Below are positions 10,305-21,119 of a stretch of 40,136 nt of DNA, one piece after another. Source of the stretch: Polymyxa betae (Eukaryota; Endomyxa; Phytomyxea; Plasmodiophorida; Plasmodiophoridae); the NCBI GenBank assembly GCA_003693705.1, contig RBZT01000098.1:1-40136 (forward strand), read 5' to 3'. Position 1 is the first letter of the stretch; each line of letters starts with the position of its first letter. The notes under the pieces were generated by a model. That model did no database searches. It was not told where the DNA came from and saw nothing but the letters and a program-made list of their open reading frames with translations. The translations under genes and the position numbers were made by a program.

Positions 10305-10890
10305 ATGCATGCCGCTTTCGAAGATATCGGTTTGATGAGCAAGGCTAAAACAGGCGAGATTTTCTGGTGCCCGAATAGCAGAGCTGTCCGGTGCCTCTGA
10401 AGACCAGATCCGTCACCTCGGCAAATGGAACAGTCAGGCCATGGAGAACTGCTATCTGAACTGTCTTCCACGAGATGCTATCAGTGCGCATGCTGGATTC
10501 TCATCAGGGCACTTTTTTATTTCACGCGCAGCGGCTGACCCCCCGAGCTTTGAAATGATGGTGTTTGTGGCAAACGATCAGCACCGGATATTACTATGAA
10601 ACGATTGCAGCGCGAGGCTTTTTGGAGCTTTTGAAAAAATCGAAAGCCGTGATCTTTCAACATTCCGTACTTTTGAAATCCAGATCATTGCCAATCTGGA
10701 AGAATGAGACTTTTCTCTTCGGAATTGTGTAGTGACGTTTCACGAAAACTGATTCAGGCATGCACGTGCCAGCTGTGACCCGCGCGGCCAAATCCCGTCT
10801 TCAGCAAGCCATGCCTTTACTGTTACAGAAGATTGATGATGCATCTGGATCTGAAGACTGCGATCGTTGCAAGCGTCGATGACTCAGGCA
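10305..10890 (+). pseudogene. Crypton-type tyrosine recombinase relic (Ndc10/GCR1-like domain)
   Basis: MHAAFEDIGLMSKAKT leads, after a frame shift near 10350, to RFSGARIAELSGASEDQI, then HLGKWNSQAMENCYL and LPRDAISAHAGF.. to about 10550. FLELLKKSKAVIFQHSVLLK and IWKNETF follow. From family knowledge, Crypton recombinases and fungal Ndc10-domain proteins show 'H.GR...A..AEL.G.S..QI..LG.W....ME..YL..LP', where the Tyr of 'YL' is the nucleophile. That Tyr is present, but the His of the HxxR box is damaged by the frame shift. It lies between copia gag and copia RNase H remains. Confidence 0.55.
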
Positions 10891-10899
10891 CTGATGACG

Positions 10900-11451
10900 T
10901 TACAGAACAATCTCAACGACCTGCTCTCAGGTAGGGTTTAATTTATATCAAGGCCAATTGGGCCAGACATAGCTATCAGGTCCAACCCTGGTCAATGGCC
11001 TGCTCTTACGAATGATCGCGGTCTCCTTTTGATGTTCAGGTGGCCAACGCAACCATGCAGCATACGAGTCCAGTCATTTACAAGATGAGTAGAAGAATCA
11101 AGAATCGTAACAGAGGCGATCTGGTTACGTGGTCTTCTCGAGCTCAAGCAAGCGGGAGATGAATCTCGAAGGTACAGCCAGTCCACGATCGCTTTATCGG
11201 AAAACAGGCGGTTATCGCGGCGTTCGAAGCACATCGAGGCCCGCTACCACTATACACGGCAGAAGATCCAGGACGGAGTTATCAAACTGGTGTACTGCTC
11301 AGCTAAAGATAAGATTGCGGACATGATGACAAAGGCGCTGTCGCCGGAGGTCTACGTCCGTCTTCGCACTAAACTACTGCGTTCGGATTCCATCATTGGG
11401 AGTTCGGGCGGGAGTGTTGAAGTTGGTGGAACGCGTGCGACCTCCCACTGA
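10900..11451 (+). pseudogene. Ty1/copia RNase H end (relic)
   Basis: From about 11165 the frame reads STIALSENRRLSRRSKHIEA, RYHYTRQKIQDGVIKLVYCS and AKDKIADMMTKALSPEVYVR. This is the diagnostic C-terminus of copia pol (consensus 'A..P..H.RSKHI...YH..R......I.L.Y......AD..TK'). It ends at TGA 11449-11451. The preceding 11040-11160 may hold a little more RNase H (VTWSSR) in another frame. Integrase and most of the reverse transcriptase are absent. Confidence 0.75.
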
Positions 11452-11590
11452 CGGGCCTCAACATTATGCCGGCGGTTGCGTGCGGAGCGAGCACCTGACC
11501 GGTCTTGGAGTACATGACGATCTTTGTTACTAAACTCACTTTGGTTTTGACCACTAACTGTAGACGACTGAGTTCTGAGTAGCTGGATGG
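11415..11590 (+). repeat. possible copia 3' LTR start
   Basis: A purine-rich CGGGCGGGAG precedes TGTTGAAG at 11415. Copia LTRs usually start with TG(T)TG right after a polypurine tract at the end of pol, so the position fits. No second LTR copy could be found in the window and the far end is not defined. From about 11588 a new frame, MASTRFASSQARDSSNGSAD, resembles a low-complexity gag start but is stopped after 32 codons. Confidence 0.3.
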
Positions 11591-11982
11591 CGAGCACTCG
11601 TTTTGCATCATCTCAGGCTAGAGACAGTTCGAACGGTTCAGCGGACAATCCAAGTCCGGACTCCGTGACTTTGAATATGGCGTAGCAGAGTCGTATCGAA
11701 CCTTCCCAGAGCCAGACAACTTCTCATTGCCACAGCTGGGGCGGGAGCGACTCTAGGGCGTTTATTATTTTAGAATTCGGGATGGGTGGCGAAACTCGAC
11801 AACTGAAATCTGGTCCAGAAAAGTGCGTGTGAAATATTTGAAAGCGGCAATTCGGTGTTATTGCCGGTTTCAATTATTATGCCCTATGGATGTGGAGAGT
11901 AAAGTGATAACGCAATTATGGGCTCCCTGAGAGGCCATTTATTTCAAAAGAGGATTTTGTCATCTAATAAACCGGATTTCAC
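11460..11982. other. gap after copia remains
   Basis: It holds the probable LTR remnant and a short Ser-rich frame (11588-11686). Nothing else is recognisable. Confidence 0.35.
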
Positions 11983-12264
11983 TTAAATTTCGTTTGCGAA
12001 TCGTGTGAATAGTTTTTTATGGTCTTGCAGCTTCTTGATATAAAAACAAGGATTTCTTTTTAAAGGCCAATGAGCTGATAGTTGACTCGGAGCAGTATTG
12101 GCAACTGTTCCGGTCCTCTTGAATAGCTCCGTCCGTCTTCGTAAAGACCTTTTAGGAACCCCAATAATTAAAGACACATTGGGAGCACGAATAGGTGAGT
12201 ATAGAACGAGGCATCTCCATCGATAATCTTGCCTAAGCATGAAGAAAGTTGTGCAAAAAATCAC
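11983..12264 (-). pseudogene. transposase HTH fragment (Tc1-like), reverse strand
   Basis: Read on the minus strand, this 93-codon frame contains LIIGVPKRSLRRRTELFKRT then GTVANT and, later, KRNPCFYIKKLQDHKKL. The pattern 'GVPKRTLRRR...F..TGTVA....GRP......L.....PT.YL.EL' is that of helix-turn-helix plus linker regions in Tc1-type transposases. No DDE core follows, so it is a fragment. Recognition is by pattern only. Confidence 0.35.
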
Positions 12265-12668
12265 AAAATTGCCTTCAAAATCACAAAGTAGGGAAACCCA
12301 GGAGCGCTACGGAGAGGGGAGCAAAATGGCACCCTTGGATGTGGCCGAAATTGCTCGATTTGCTTTAATTCGGCATACTCGAAGCTCTTAATCCAGCATA
12401 CTATCCGGATTTACAAAAACTCACAGTCAATTTACTTTTTTAAACAAGGGGCTTCCACGTTTTTTAATCCGGGCTTCCACGCAGTAATTCCCGCCACGGA
12501 CATTGCTTAACCGGGGAAGTTTATTATGGCGAGTGACAGAATTCCTGAAAACGGCAATAAATCAAACCAGGACTAAACTGCTGCGCCGCTCTGTGAAGTA
12601 CCAGACACGCACTTTTGTATTGATTTCGGAGTTTCAAATAGGAAGCTGCGCATCCTCGGGAACCGGAT

Positions 12669-13151
12669 TTGATTCTTGTCGCGAGGCGTATTCCAAAGCT
12701 GACAATGCCCCGGCCGTCCAAACAAAAGGCTCACTGTCGAAAGCTTGCTGCTGCCGCTGCTTCAAGAGCCAGGCAAAGAAAAGAGCCTCAATCCAGCATC
12801 ACAGCCAATGCTGAGGATGCGATTGAACTGAAGGATTCCTGCAGCGGGTCTTCTGAATCACTCCGCGACGAGACTTTACCTTTAATCAAAGACATCGAAA
12901 CGATCAACGCAGAATCTGCTCAACACATTATGGAGTCTGATCATGCTAAGCCACTTGGCCATATTCTTTCACGGAAGGATGGAGCCGGTTCATCATTACG
13001 TCCTGCCTACACAGGAGAGAGCCGTACGACCGCTTGGAGGAGGGAACACAACAAGCAACGTCGCCTTCAGTCTGTGAAAGATGTTCCAAAATCACCAAGT
13101 TCTTCTCTTCCAATCGCGAAGGAGTCTTATAAACCGCGTCGTTTCTATTGA
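12669..13151 (+). pseudogene. N-terminal part of a DDE transposase family protein
   Basis: The best start is MPRPSKQKAHCRKLAAAAAS (ATG 12705). The protein is basic and Ser-rich, with YTGESRTTAWRREHNKQRRL at about 13010-13070. 'Y.G.SRTT.WRR' is the conserved N-terminal signature of the transposase family whose middle part ('DGHERPDVV') is at the window's left edge, where it precedes the HTH. The frame ends at 13151. A frame at 13148-13369 may continue it, but no catalytic residues are present. Confidence 0.45.
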
Positions 13152-15505
13152 TATCGCTCTTCACAGCTTGTTCAGGAGTGTCTGATGAAGTTGCTGAAAA
13201 ACAGCGACATAATATTGGTACTACTTATTGGGATATATTCCGGAAACCGGCTGCTCGTCATTTCCTGCTGTCGCTGAAACAAGAACGGACAATAATTGCA
13301 TCCTCTGAGCAAATCGCCACTTTTAGTTTCCTGGACGCAACGCAGAAAACATTGTGGAAACTGACATGATATTGGACTCAGTATATTTCCTCAGTGGTGA
13401 AAATTTCCATAATGCATTTAGCCTAGTTGTTTCATGTCAAGACCTGATTTCTCGGACTTCGTAGTTCCGGGTGTTTCCGGATTTTGCTGTAATCTATTGA
13501 ATACATGACACTGTCGCAAAACGCTATATAAGTTAATCCGAGAATCAGCAGAGTAAAAGAAAGAGCGGCATGAAATAATCGAATGAATAAAGAAGATTGT
13601 GTCATTGGTAAATATTATAACCAATCGACTCGCGGTGACTAACAGGGAGCCAACGGATTTGAAGGTAATAAAAGGATGTATTCAATACGGTTTGACAATA
13701 GAGAAAACCGATTCTAAAATGAATCGGTTGTAGACAGGGTTGGGAAAGGTATATTGGCCGACTCATCTGCCGACATGGCTACTCAGGTGCTGTCTTCCAT
13801 CGCCATTACGAACTGCTGCGGCCCTTGAACGCCGCTCGGCTGTAGCACGTAGTGGGCGCTGGGAAGTTAGTGAAACTTCGAAAATTTTCAGAAACTTTCT
13901 CGTTATAATATCAGTTCACTCATTTTCATGTGGTAAGCAATCTTTTTTTGCTGAGTGATTCCAGCAGATATGGGCAATAAGAATTATGCTTTTAGATTGA
14001 GATTCAAGGAGTACGTGCCAGTCGTACAGCCCGAAGATTGCGACCTAAATGTCAGCTATGTTCTCAGAATCGCTTTCAATTTCGGAGATTTTAGCAGCAG
14101 CAGCATTAGTGACTTTTTGGGGCATTTTATGAGGGGTGAAAATAATAGTTTTGCTGAAGGCGGGCGTTTTTGGAGATCAAACCTTATGTGATAGCACTCC
14201 TGTCGTGAAGGTCGCATCACCAGCGGCTGGCTTTTTTCGGATGGCGCGAAGCCTTGAGCCCTCCGATCTTGCGGCTTCACGGTTCATCTGCTTTCAGTAA
14301 CAATAGAACGTCGACAATTGTCAATTTGCACTCACAGATCATCCTCTGCGGCGCTGTTCTTTTTATCGCACCAGTATCATAAATGTTGGGGGCCAGCATT
14401 CACCAGTGTTGACTGGCCTAACGTCCCGTGCAGATTCTAGGAACCCTTCAAGGTCAAGTGGCTTTTAAGAAACCAGCGCTATTAAGAGAGCTTCGTGAAT
14501 AAGATTCTGAGGTATCGAATAATAGGAGAAGAAGAGCTTAGAAAGTCTTGCTTTGTTGGAGATGGATCGCCGTCTATTTCCAGCCTGCTTGTCGGTCGTA
14601 TTGGGCTCATTGGAGCACCATGATCTTGATATGAAGCGAATGCCTCCGTGACTAATCCATCTGGCTGTGATTTTGTTGGTTGATAAGTTGGAATTCCTTA
14701 GAAGAATCTGTCGATCTATATATATATTCTAGCAGGCGTACAGAATCATTCAAATTGCTGGATAGCGAAAGCTCTACGAATGACAGTTTCAATCTTTTTC
14801 CGATTTCCGCCCTTTGAAGCGTTACATGACCTCTATCAGTGCCTATCTGGAGATGAACCAGAATCTTAAGCATGACAGCTTGCTCGCGCATGATCGTTCT
14901 TTGCCTGACTAATCTCATTACATAAACACAACTTTTCTTTGGAATGAATCGTACCACACCACCCTGATAAGTGATAACATCACTCGATAATTTGAGTCGT
15001 TTGGTTGATCTTTACAGGATCGTTTGACTTCGTTCTCAACAATCGAATAGAATGTCTATTAAGTTATATGATATGTACGTATGAATGAGCCTATTCTGAA
15101 TCCATCAAAACTTCTCCAAATGTTCGAGCCAAGAATGATTGTAGCTTCAAAGGCTGAACCAAAATCAGGCACGAAGAATTGTATTGTTGGAAGCCTTCCC
15201 TTATGATATAGATCTGCTTACCAAATGGAGCATTGAATTGCTTTTGACCTTCGCTCTTATTAAGTGCAGATATACTGCTGGCTAAAAGCAGTCGGATTTT
15301 CATGCAACAAAAGGCTGGTTGAATACAGTGTGCTTGATGTGATCAGGAGAAGCGGAGATCTGTCATAGAATGAATTTGTTTTTGCAATACTTTCGTTTTT
15401 AGGTTTCCAGTACATCAAGTCTTGCAGATTTAGCAAGCTACCACATCCCGCTCATCGCGGAGTCCGATATACGGACTTTGCCCTATCACATTACTCCTAT
15501 GGGCA
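13152..15505. other. unassigned 2.3-kb stretch with short open frames
   Basis: Frames worth noting are 13967-14191 (+, MGNKNYAFRLRFKEYVPVVQ..), 14957-14652 (-, basic/Leu-rich) and 15303-15091 (-, MKIRLLLASSISALNKSEGQ.., signal-like start). None matches a family I know. In this genome, where introns can be about 30-60 nt, some may be exons of a minus-strand gene, but I could not link them in phase. No tRNA or repeat array is seen. Confidence 0.3.
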
Positions 15506-15869
15506 ATGGCCCTAATACACCTGCTGTGCTCATCCCCATTTTTACTCATCTTTTACTGTACGGCCGTCCGGGCCGTTTCCTATCATGAGTACACTCACTT
15601 GAATTTTCTCTCTGATTGCGCTCCCCTCGATTTCGAAGTGCACATACTACCTGGACAATTCCCATCTGAGTTTTGTCGAAATAATCTTTCAAGGATCAGG
15701 CAGTTCATGCTGCGGTGACCACCTGAATTTATGGTCTACATTCAGAGCAAAGCATCAGAGCTGTCCCATCATCGTCGCATTCTCCACAAAATCTCCTGGC
15801 GTGATGACCTACAATTTCAAGGAGCTATCACAACTGCATCGATGGGTTGAGGTCACCCATACCAAATAG
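15506..15869 (+). CDS. small secreted protein, 110 aa (two exons)
   Basis: ATG 15506 opens MALIHLLCSSPFLLIFYCTA, a typical signal peptide with cleavage likely after VRA (residue 22). The mature part has Cys in SDCAPLD and EFCRNN. Exon 1 ends at 15714 (phase 2). A 31-nt GT..AG intron (15715-15745) joins in phase to RAKHQSCPIIVAFSTKSPGV and MTYNFKELSQLHRWVEVTHT, ending at TAG 15867-15869. Without splicing the frame stops at once, so the splice is supported by coding quality on both sides. I recognise no family. Length, signal peptide and Cys content fit a small secreted, effector-like protein, but that is inference. Further 3' exons are possible. Confidence 0.5.
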
Positions 15870-16190
15870 AATTCTGAGGTATGATTTGCTTCCGAATTCA
15901 TTGAAGCCCTGCGACCATGTTCTGTAACTGCCAGCGAAACTGGTGAGAGCTCATTGCACTGCCTATGAAGTGAAAGTCGCCGGTAAACCGTAAACAATGA
16001 GTTTATAAATAGAGATTGTGGTTTGAAATGATACCAGATTGAACGAACCGCAGGAAGCACTCACAGCGACACAAAGATAAGAGAACGATAAAATGAGAGA
16101 TGCTAAAGATTAAGCCACATAACGCCGACATTTCGCAGCAATCGCATTCTAAATTGCCTATCGACTCAAAAGTCAACATATAATTAAGTG
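15870..16190. other. intergenic gap
   Basis: No convincing coding frame or RNA. It separates convergent genes, the secreted protein (+) and the membrane protein (-). Confidence 0.4.
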
Positions 16191-16191
16191 C

Positions 16192-18303
16192 TCAAGACTG
16201 GTCGTATGGTCGTTCAGGAATGCCGGAATGAACATGGATTTTGATTCCGTTCTTCAGTGTATACTGGAACTCTCGGGGCTCTATAATCAGATTATCCAAC
16301 GAGATTGGAAGCACCTGCGTCTCCATCAATAGTAACAGAGCCACGGATAACGTCAGGACGCCGAACACGCCCAACAAAATTCCAATTTCCGTACTCCACT
16401 GATAATCGAGGGCCTCGGGGCCGGGAAACCCATTAAGATCCGACCTGATCAACGTCGCCGTCAACGGCTGTCCATCAACAGACGATACAGACACCAAACG
16501 AGGATCACAATTTGGATGCGCAAAGTGGCGGCGCACGATCATCTCCGGAGCCGGATAGTTGACGGGGGCGGCATGACGACCATCAGAAGGCGGCTCGGGT
16601 GGTACGACCTCCGAAAAGATAGGCGGTTCCGAATTCGGGTTTGCATCCGCGTCGTTGGACTGCAGGTCCGGTACTGGACCATCATCATCAACGGGATCAA
16701 TTTGGTGGTTGTTTTCGGATTGTGGAAGTACTGGACCAGCGTCAGCGGGATCGACATGGTGCTTGTCCTCGGATTGCGCGAATCGAGGCCCATCATCATC
16801 GACATCGGTATGGCGGTTTTCTTCCGATTGAGTAGGTACTGGCCCATCACTGCCGGGATCGATATGGTTGTCTTGAAATCGCGTATGGTGAACCTCGGGT
16901 GCGGAATTTTCCAAGAGTAGATCGACCTTGTTGTCCGTAAAATACGGCGGAGGCAGATGATGGTGATCTGCGGCGGGTGGCTCCGCATCCTGCGATTCTG
17001 TGTATAGCTGTTCGAGACCGTAATCGAAGTCAGACTCCGAGAAGCTGACCTCGGACGAGAACGACAAGAACATGTCGAGTTCATCATGATCGACAGGGAC
17101 GTGCTGGACCACGGACTCCAACAGGTCGTCAAGACTGATGTCCAATGAACCCGATGACGATAGCGAGTGGTATTCTTCAGATTTGTCGTCAGGATCCGAA
17201 CAGGGTTCTGTCGTGAACTTCTTCGAGGATCCCGAAACGTTGTCATCTAATAGGGTGCTCGTTTCCGGAAGGACCTCGAGCCTGCCTGGGTCAAAAGAGG
17301 TAGATGGAGGCGGTATTGCGGGGGTGGGGTTAGTGACAACATTATGCGACGAGAAGCTGATCTGGATAGGCGGACGCGGCGGACGCAGAGATGTCGAAAT
17401 TGGGATCTCGCTCGGACCGATAATGCCCAATTTACGTGAAGACATGCCGAAGTCCAGAGCTGTACTTGGCATATGCAGCTGCGGCGTTGTTCCGGATCCG
17501 GGAGGTAACCAGCTTGATTCAGTTTCTGAGAGACGTCAATCAATACCTTAGAATAGAACGTGGAACGCAAAAACAACATAAGCAATGATTAAGACAACAA
17601 GAGAACCATAATATATAAAATTTCGAAAAAAGGAATATCGGAAGAAACTTACTGATGAGGCCACGCGCTGACATGTATGAATTCAGTAAGCGGGGTGTGA
17701 TGAATTCCTTCTCATGAGGAAGTCGCCATGCATTCGGGTCCGGAATGTTCCGGTGCGGATAATCGCTGTAGTAATAGTGCAGGATATCGGCGAGGCGGTC
17801 CCAGTACTCAAGCGAATACTCGGCCATTATCCATGTAACGCGTGAATTCAATTCCGCCTGTAGCTTGGCATTGCTGAGACGTAACAGTCGAGCTTGCTCT
17901 ACAGAGTGCATGAAGTGTTTGCCCGGAAGCGGCGTCTGTAGGACCCTGAGCAGCTCACCATAGTATGGCTGAGATTTATGGATGCTAAGACCTAGAAACG
18001 GTTACCCTCTTTTTGAAATCGAAAGCACTAAAAGCTCTTAAAAATGCCGTAAAATTTGACAAAAACTTCCCAGATATCAAAGCAAAAAGGGAGAAAAATC
18101 AAGAACCTTTCTGAGCATAAGTTTCAATGCTTTGGGGATCCCTACAGCAGCATCCCGTCACCGAGAATTATTGCGATCAATGGACATAGCGCCTACGGAT
18201 TCGTGGCGGTAGTGCCAACCGTATCGGTACCGATAACGGACGCCAGCAGCAGTCCGATGAACAGCAGTGCGACGTCTAACCCAAACGCTCGTGCCGAAGC
18301 CAT
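16192..18303 (-). CDS. type I membrane protein with acidic repeats, 590 aa (three exons)
   Basis: Exon 1 (18303-18197) starts MASARAFGLDVALLFIGLLL and is a signal peptide. Intron 1 (18196-17985) joins exon 2 (17984-17653; IHKSQPYYGELLRVLQ..EYWDRLADILHYYYSDY). Intron 2 (17652-17526, GTAAGT..CTCAG) joins exon 3 (17525-16192) in phase. Exon 3 codes a long Ser/Asp/Pro-rich ectodomain, then one transmembrane helix (IGILLGVFGVLTLSVALLLL) and a tail of about 48 residues. Mid-exon there are about four imperfect repeats of about 20 residues around 'DNHIDP..DGPVP.QSE'. The family is not recognised. It is probably a surface or endomembrane protein. Both splice phases match. The intron 1 acceptor could instead be a few nt upstream. 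Confidence 0.65.
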
Positions 18304-18478
18304 CCGGGTCGGACGAGACCTCCGAGGTCGGGAGGTTGGTGTCCACCCGATTCGACACGACTAAATGGGAGAGTGAAATGACCCCTCATACAGAGCCGCC
18401 CTGCTGCCATACGCAGTAAATTGACTCTTCTCTCACTCACGCAGAGTCTGATTAGGGTTTCCATCTAATCTTGATGGG

Positions 18479-19080
18479 TTGCTCTGCCAACGTTACCCTG
18501 TTCAGCGGTCTATTAAAGAGCAGCTCGAGCAGAGGGCCGCCTCCCAGCTTGGAGCCAAGAAGTGGACCCTTTGGAAACTATCAATCCTGCCTTTGGGAGA
18601 ATCGCTGTCACTGATTTTCCTGCCGGAATGTATCCTGTTGATTAAGAAATCAATGAAGCTTCGCAAAGGTGCGCCGGTCGACGTCGTCTCCATGCTCGAT
18701 GGTTCCTGCTTCACATTCATTCAGACCTACATGACCTGTCGTTTCCATCTCCGAAATACAGGTTCGCCGACTGCTGGTTGGCTGATGGTGCCATAACTGT
18801 CGAAGGAATTCCTTTCACAGATTTCTTTTTTGATCTCGGGAGGGGTGTAGAGAAATTTCAGGGACAAGAGAGAAGATCGCATTATACAAAAGCGTTGGAA
18901 AAAAGACTTGAATGTCAAAGCCAGATTGCGGCATTATCGAGGAAACACCATCATCGATTTACTCCGACCCATTCTACTAATCGAAGGGAATACTTCTTCA
19001 GTCGCATCGACTTAGCGATCACAAAATCAGCCTTTTGTGATATGACCACGCTCAGTTTTGAGATAATCTATTTAGGATAG
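18479..19080 (+). pseudogene. degenerate coding stretch of unknown function
   Basis: Coding-like sequence runs across overlapping frames. QRSIKEQLEQRAASQLGAKK is followed in one frame by KLRKGAPVDVVSMLDGSCFT, and in the next frame by WLADGAITVEGIPFTDFFFD and FFSRIDLAITKSAFCDMTTL, ending at 19078. The last block loosely recalls the 'SRID' region of endonuclease domains, but I would not assign it. It could be an intron-rich gene or a broken transposon frame. Confidence 0.3.
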
Positions 19081-20066
19081 GAAGCACTCATCGGCCAAGG
19101 ACGATGGCTCAAGCGCTTTGAGCAATCCGTTTGGAGCCATTTGAATGTTCCAATTATGCAGAATCCAATATGTGATTGCCAGTTTGAAACAATGGCTGAA
19201 TCTGTGGTGTTTAGAGTCGCAGACGAATGATAAGTTTTTTCATATCCATGCCATCCAGATGAAGGCGATTTATAAAATGCAGAGCCTGAAGAGTAAAAAC
19301 TCAAACCTTCAACGGAATGCCGTTTGTCATTTTGGTCCTCTAATTGCGAAGGTTGAGAGACCTTTTGCTTCAACAAGATTGTCGGGAGCTATATTCTTGT
19401 GACATCGCCGGATAGCAATGCAATATACTGTATTTAATTAACCGAAAATACCCTCTCTAGAATTCGCAAAAAGATAATTTTAAATTATTGCTCTTTCGCA
19501 GGCTATCATTAACTTTTGTAGATCTGACACCATCAACCAATTCGAAGCTGAGAACGTTTAAATCCATATTTTCTAATCCATCATTGCAAAGTCCGATCAG
19601 ATATATCAGTCTAATAGTGCAGCCTAAGGCCATGGGCAATCTGCTTGCTGCTATCGCGTGACCGCTCTGACCTGCCCTTGGATAAAGCCTAGTAACTGAT
19701 GCGGCTCACGGACCCGGAACTGCCCAGGTCAAGCTCGCGACAGCCCTTTCCAAAAACCAGCGAGGCAAGCTAATGCGTTTCGCAGCACTGCGGGCTCCGA
19801 GCTACCTTCCAGCTACGGGGAATTTTGTGCGGCGGTCATTGCAGTTGATGAGCCCAAGGTCAGGACGCAGCCCACCACGTGGCATTTCGAGAAAGTTGCA
19901 GCTACCAAAACCTTAATGAGAAGGTGGACGGTTCTACCTATTAAAGTTGAGCGAAACCATTATCAGACTTTGTACTGAATATGATAGCTGGGTTAGGGAG
20001 AAGCCTAAAGAGGGATAGGGTAATGGGGTCCGGGGTCCCGGCTGTTAGATAGGACGGGTGTCTATC
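19081..20066. other. about 1-kb gap without assignable gene
   Basis: One open plus-strand stretch near 19693-19915 (VTDAAHGPGTAQVKLATALS..) is coding-like but isolated. Nothing else is recognised. Confidence 0.3.
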
Positions 20067-20735
20067 CTACATCTTCGGGGCTCCAAGAGATCCTACCAAA
20101 AGAGCAGAATCAATTATTGTTCTATACTGGGTGAAATACTGCCCGCTCTGGAAATGAGGTACGAACACCTGAGTTCGTTCATGTGAAAGATCCGACAAGG
20201 ACATCCGGAGTGGTTTTTTATCACCTTTGATGGTCGGAAAATCGGCTTTCACTCTAGCAAGTGTTCTGAAATACTGTAGCTATGCCTCAACAGAACATTT
20301 GTAGGGTTTGAACTCGCCCAGTGAACATCTTTCAGCGAAGCAAGCGTCTACAGCAGCTTTAGTATGTCGCTCGTCGTGGTATCCATCACGTAATGTACAG
20401 GAATCGTCCCCAATCCATTGGATATCAGCATCAGAAATTCCGTTACGATTCAGGCGCGCTTTCATTCGAAGAATGATCGAACCGATTTCAGATCCCCTGA
20501 ACTTGACAAGCTCTTATGGCGTGACAGGAGGGGTCTTGTTCTGCGATGCTTCATTGATGGCATCCCGTTCTGCAGCCACATTGGGAATACCATCCACCAA
20601 TTAAACAAAAAGCTGGGAGACTAACTTAGCAATGTTGTCTTGTTCTGAAACTGGAATCTGACGCATAGCTTTCATCACGTGCGAGCCTAGATCATAGATA
20701 AAATCACTGAAAACAAAAACCTTTTTCTCCAAAAA
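20067..20735 (-). pseudogene. long reading frame with three in-frame stops, unknown function
   Basis: On the minus strand one frame runs about 220 codons without a frame shift. After a TTTTGTTTTCAG acceptor-like site it reads DFIYDLGSHVMKAMRQIPVS, DGIPNVAAERDAINEASQNK, ELVKFRGSEIGSIILRMKAR, WIGDDSCTLRDGYHDERH, YFRTLARVKADFPTIKGDKK and ERTQVFVPHFQSGQYFTQYR. It is broken only by TAA (after SQLFV), TAA (after PPVTP) and TAG (after CSVEA). All three can arise from Gln codons by a single C-to-T change. The family is unknown. Short introns could remove some stops, but I found none in phase that keeps this frame. Confidence 0.4.
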
Positions 20736-21119
20736 TGGAAATTAATTTAAAACACGAACTTTTTTTATAAGAAATCGCATTTTGACCACCCTTATTTAGG
20801 GCTCGCTGCGAGATTTATTTAGTGATATTTAAGTACCATCCCCATACAAGGGCCCTATTTAAAGAGGGCTGAGTGCGTACCGTAACTCTCTCTCTCTGTC
20901 ATCCCCAGGAGCGTCGTCAGCGGGGCCCAGCCACTCGCTGACCTATCTTCACCGGCCAATGATCGCTGGCCGGAACCCCACCAATGTACTGAAAACTGAA
21001 AGCAGTATGTTGCGAACTCTGGACATGGATTGTGAACTCTATTCGTAAAAGTTCGCACAGTTGTATAGAGAGTTTTCAAGAATGAATAGAAAACTGTGTA
21101 TTAGTTAAGTTACAAGTGC
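20736..21119. other. intergenic gap
   Basis: No supported feature. It separates two minus-strand coding regions. Confidence 0.35.

Noticed and set aside
16516-17551. Plus-strand frames opposite the 590-aa membrane protein
   Set aside because: They are antisense shadows: Arg/Asp-skewed, with no start context or motifs. The minus frame has a signal peptide, repeats and a membrane helix.
20067-20735. Alternative genetic code with TAA/TAG read as Gln
   Set aside because: Intact genes nearby (signal peptide peptidase, the 469-aa and 552-aa proteins) end at TAA in sensible places, so decay is simpler.
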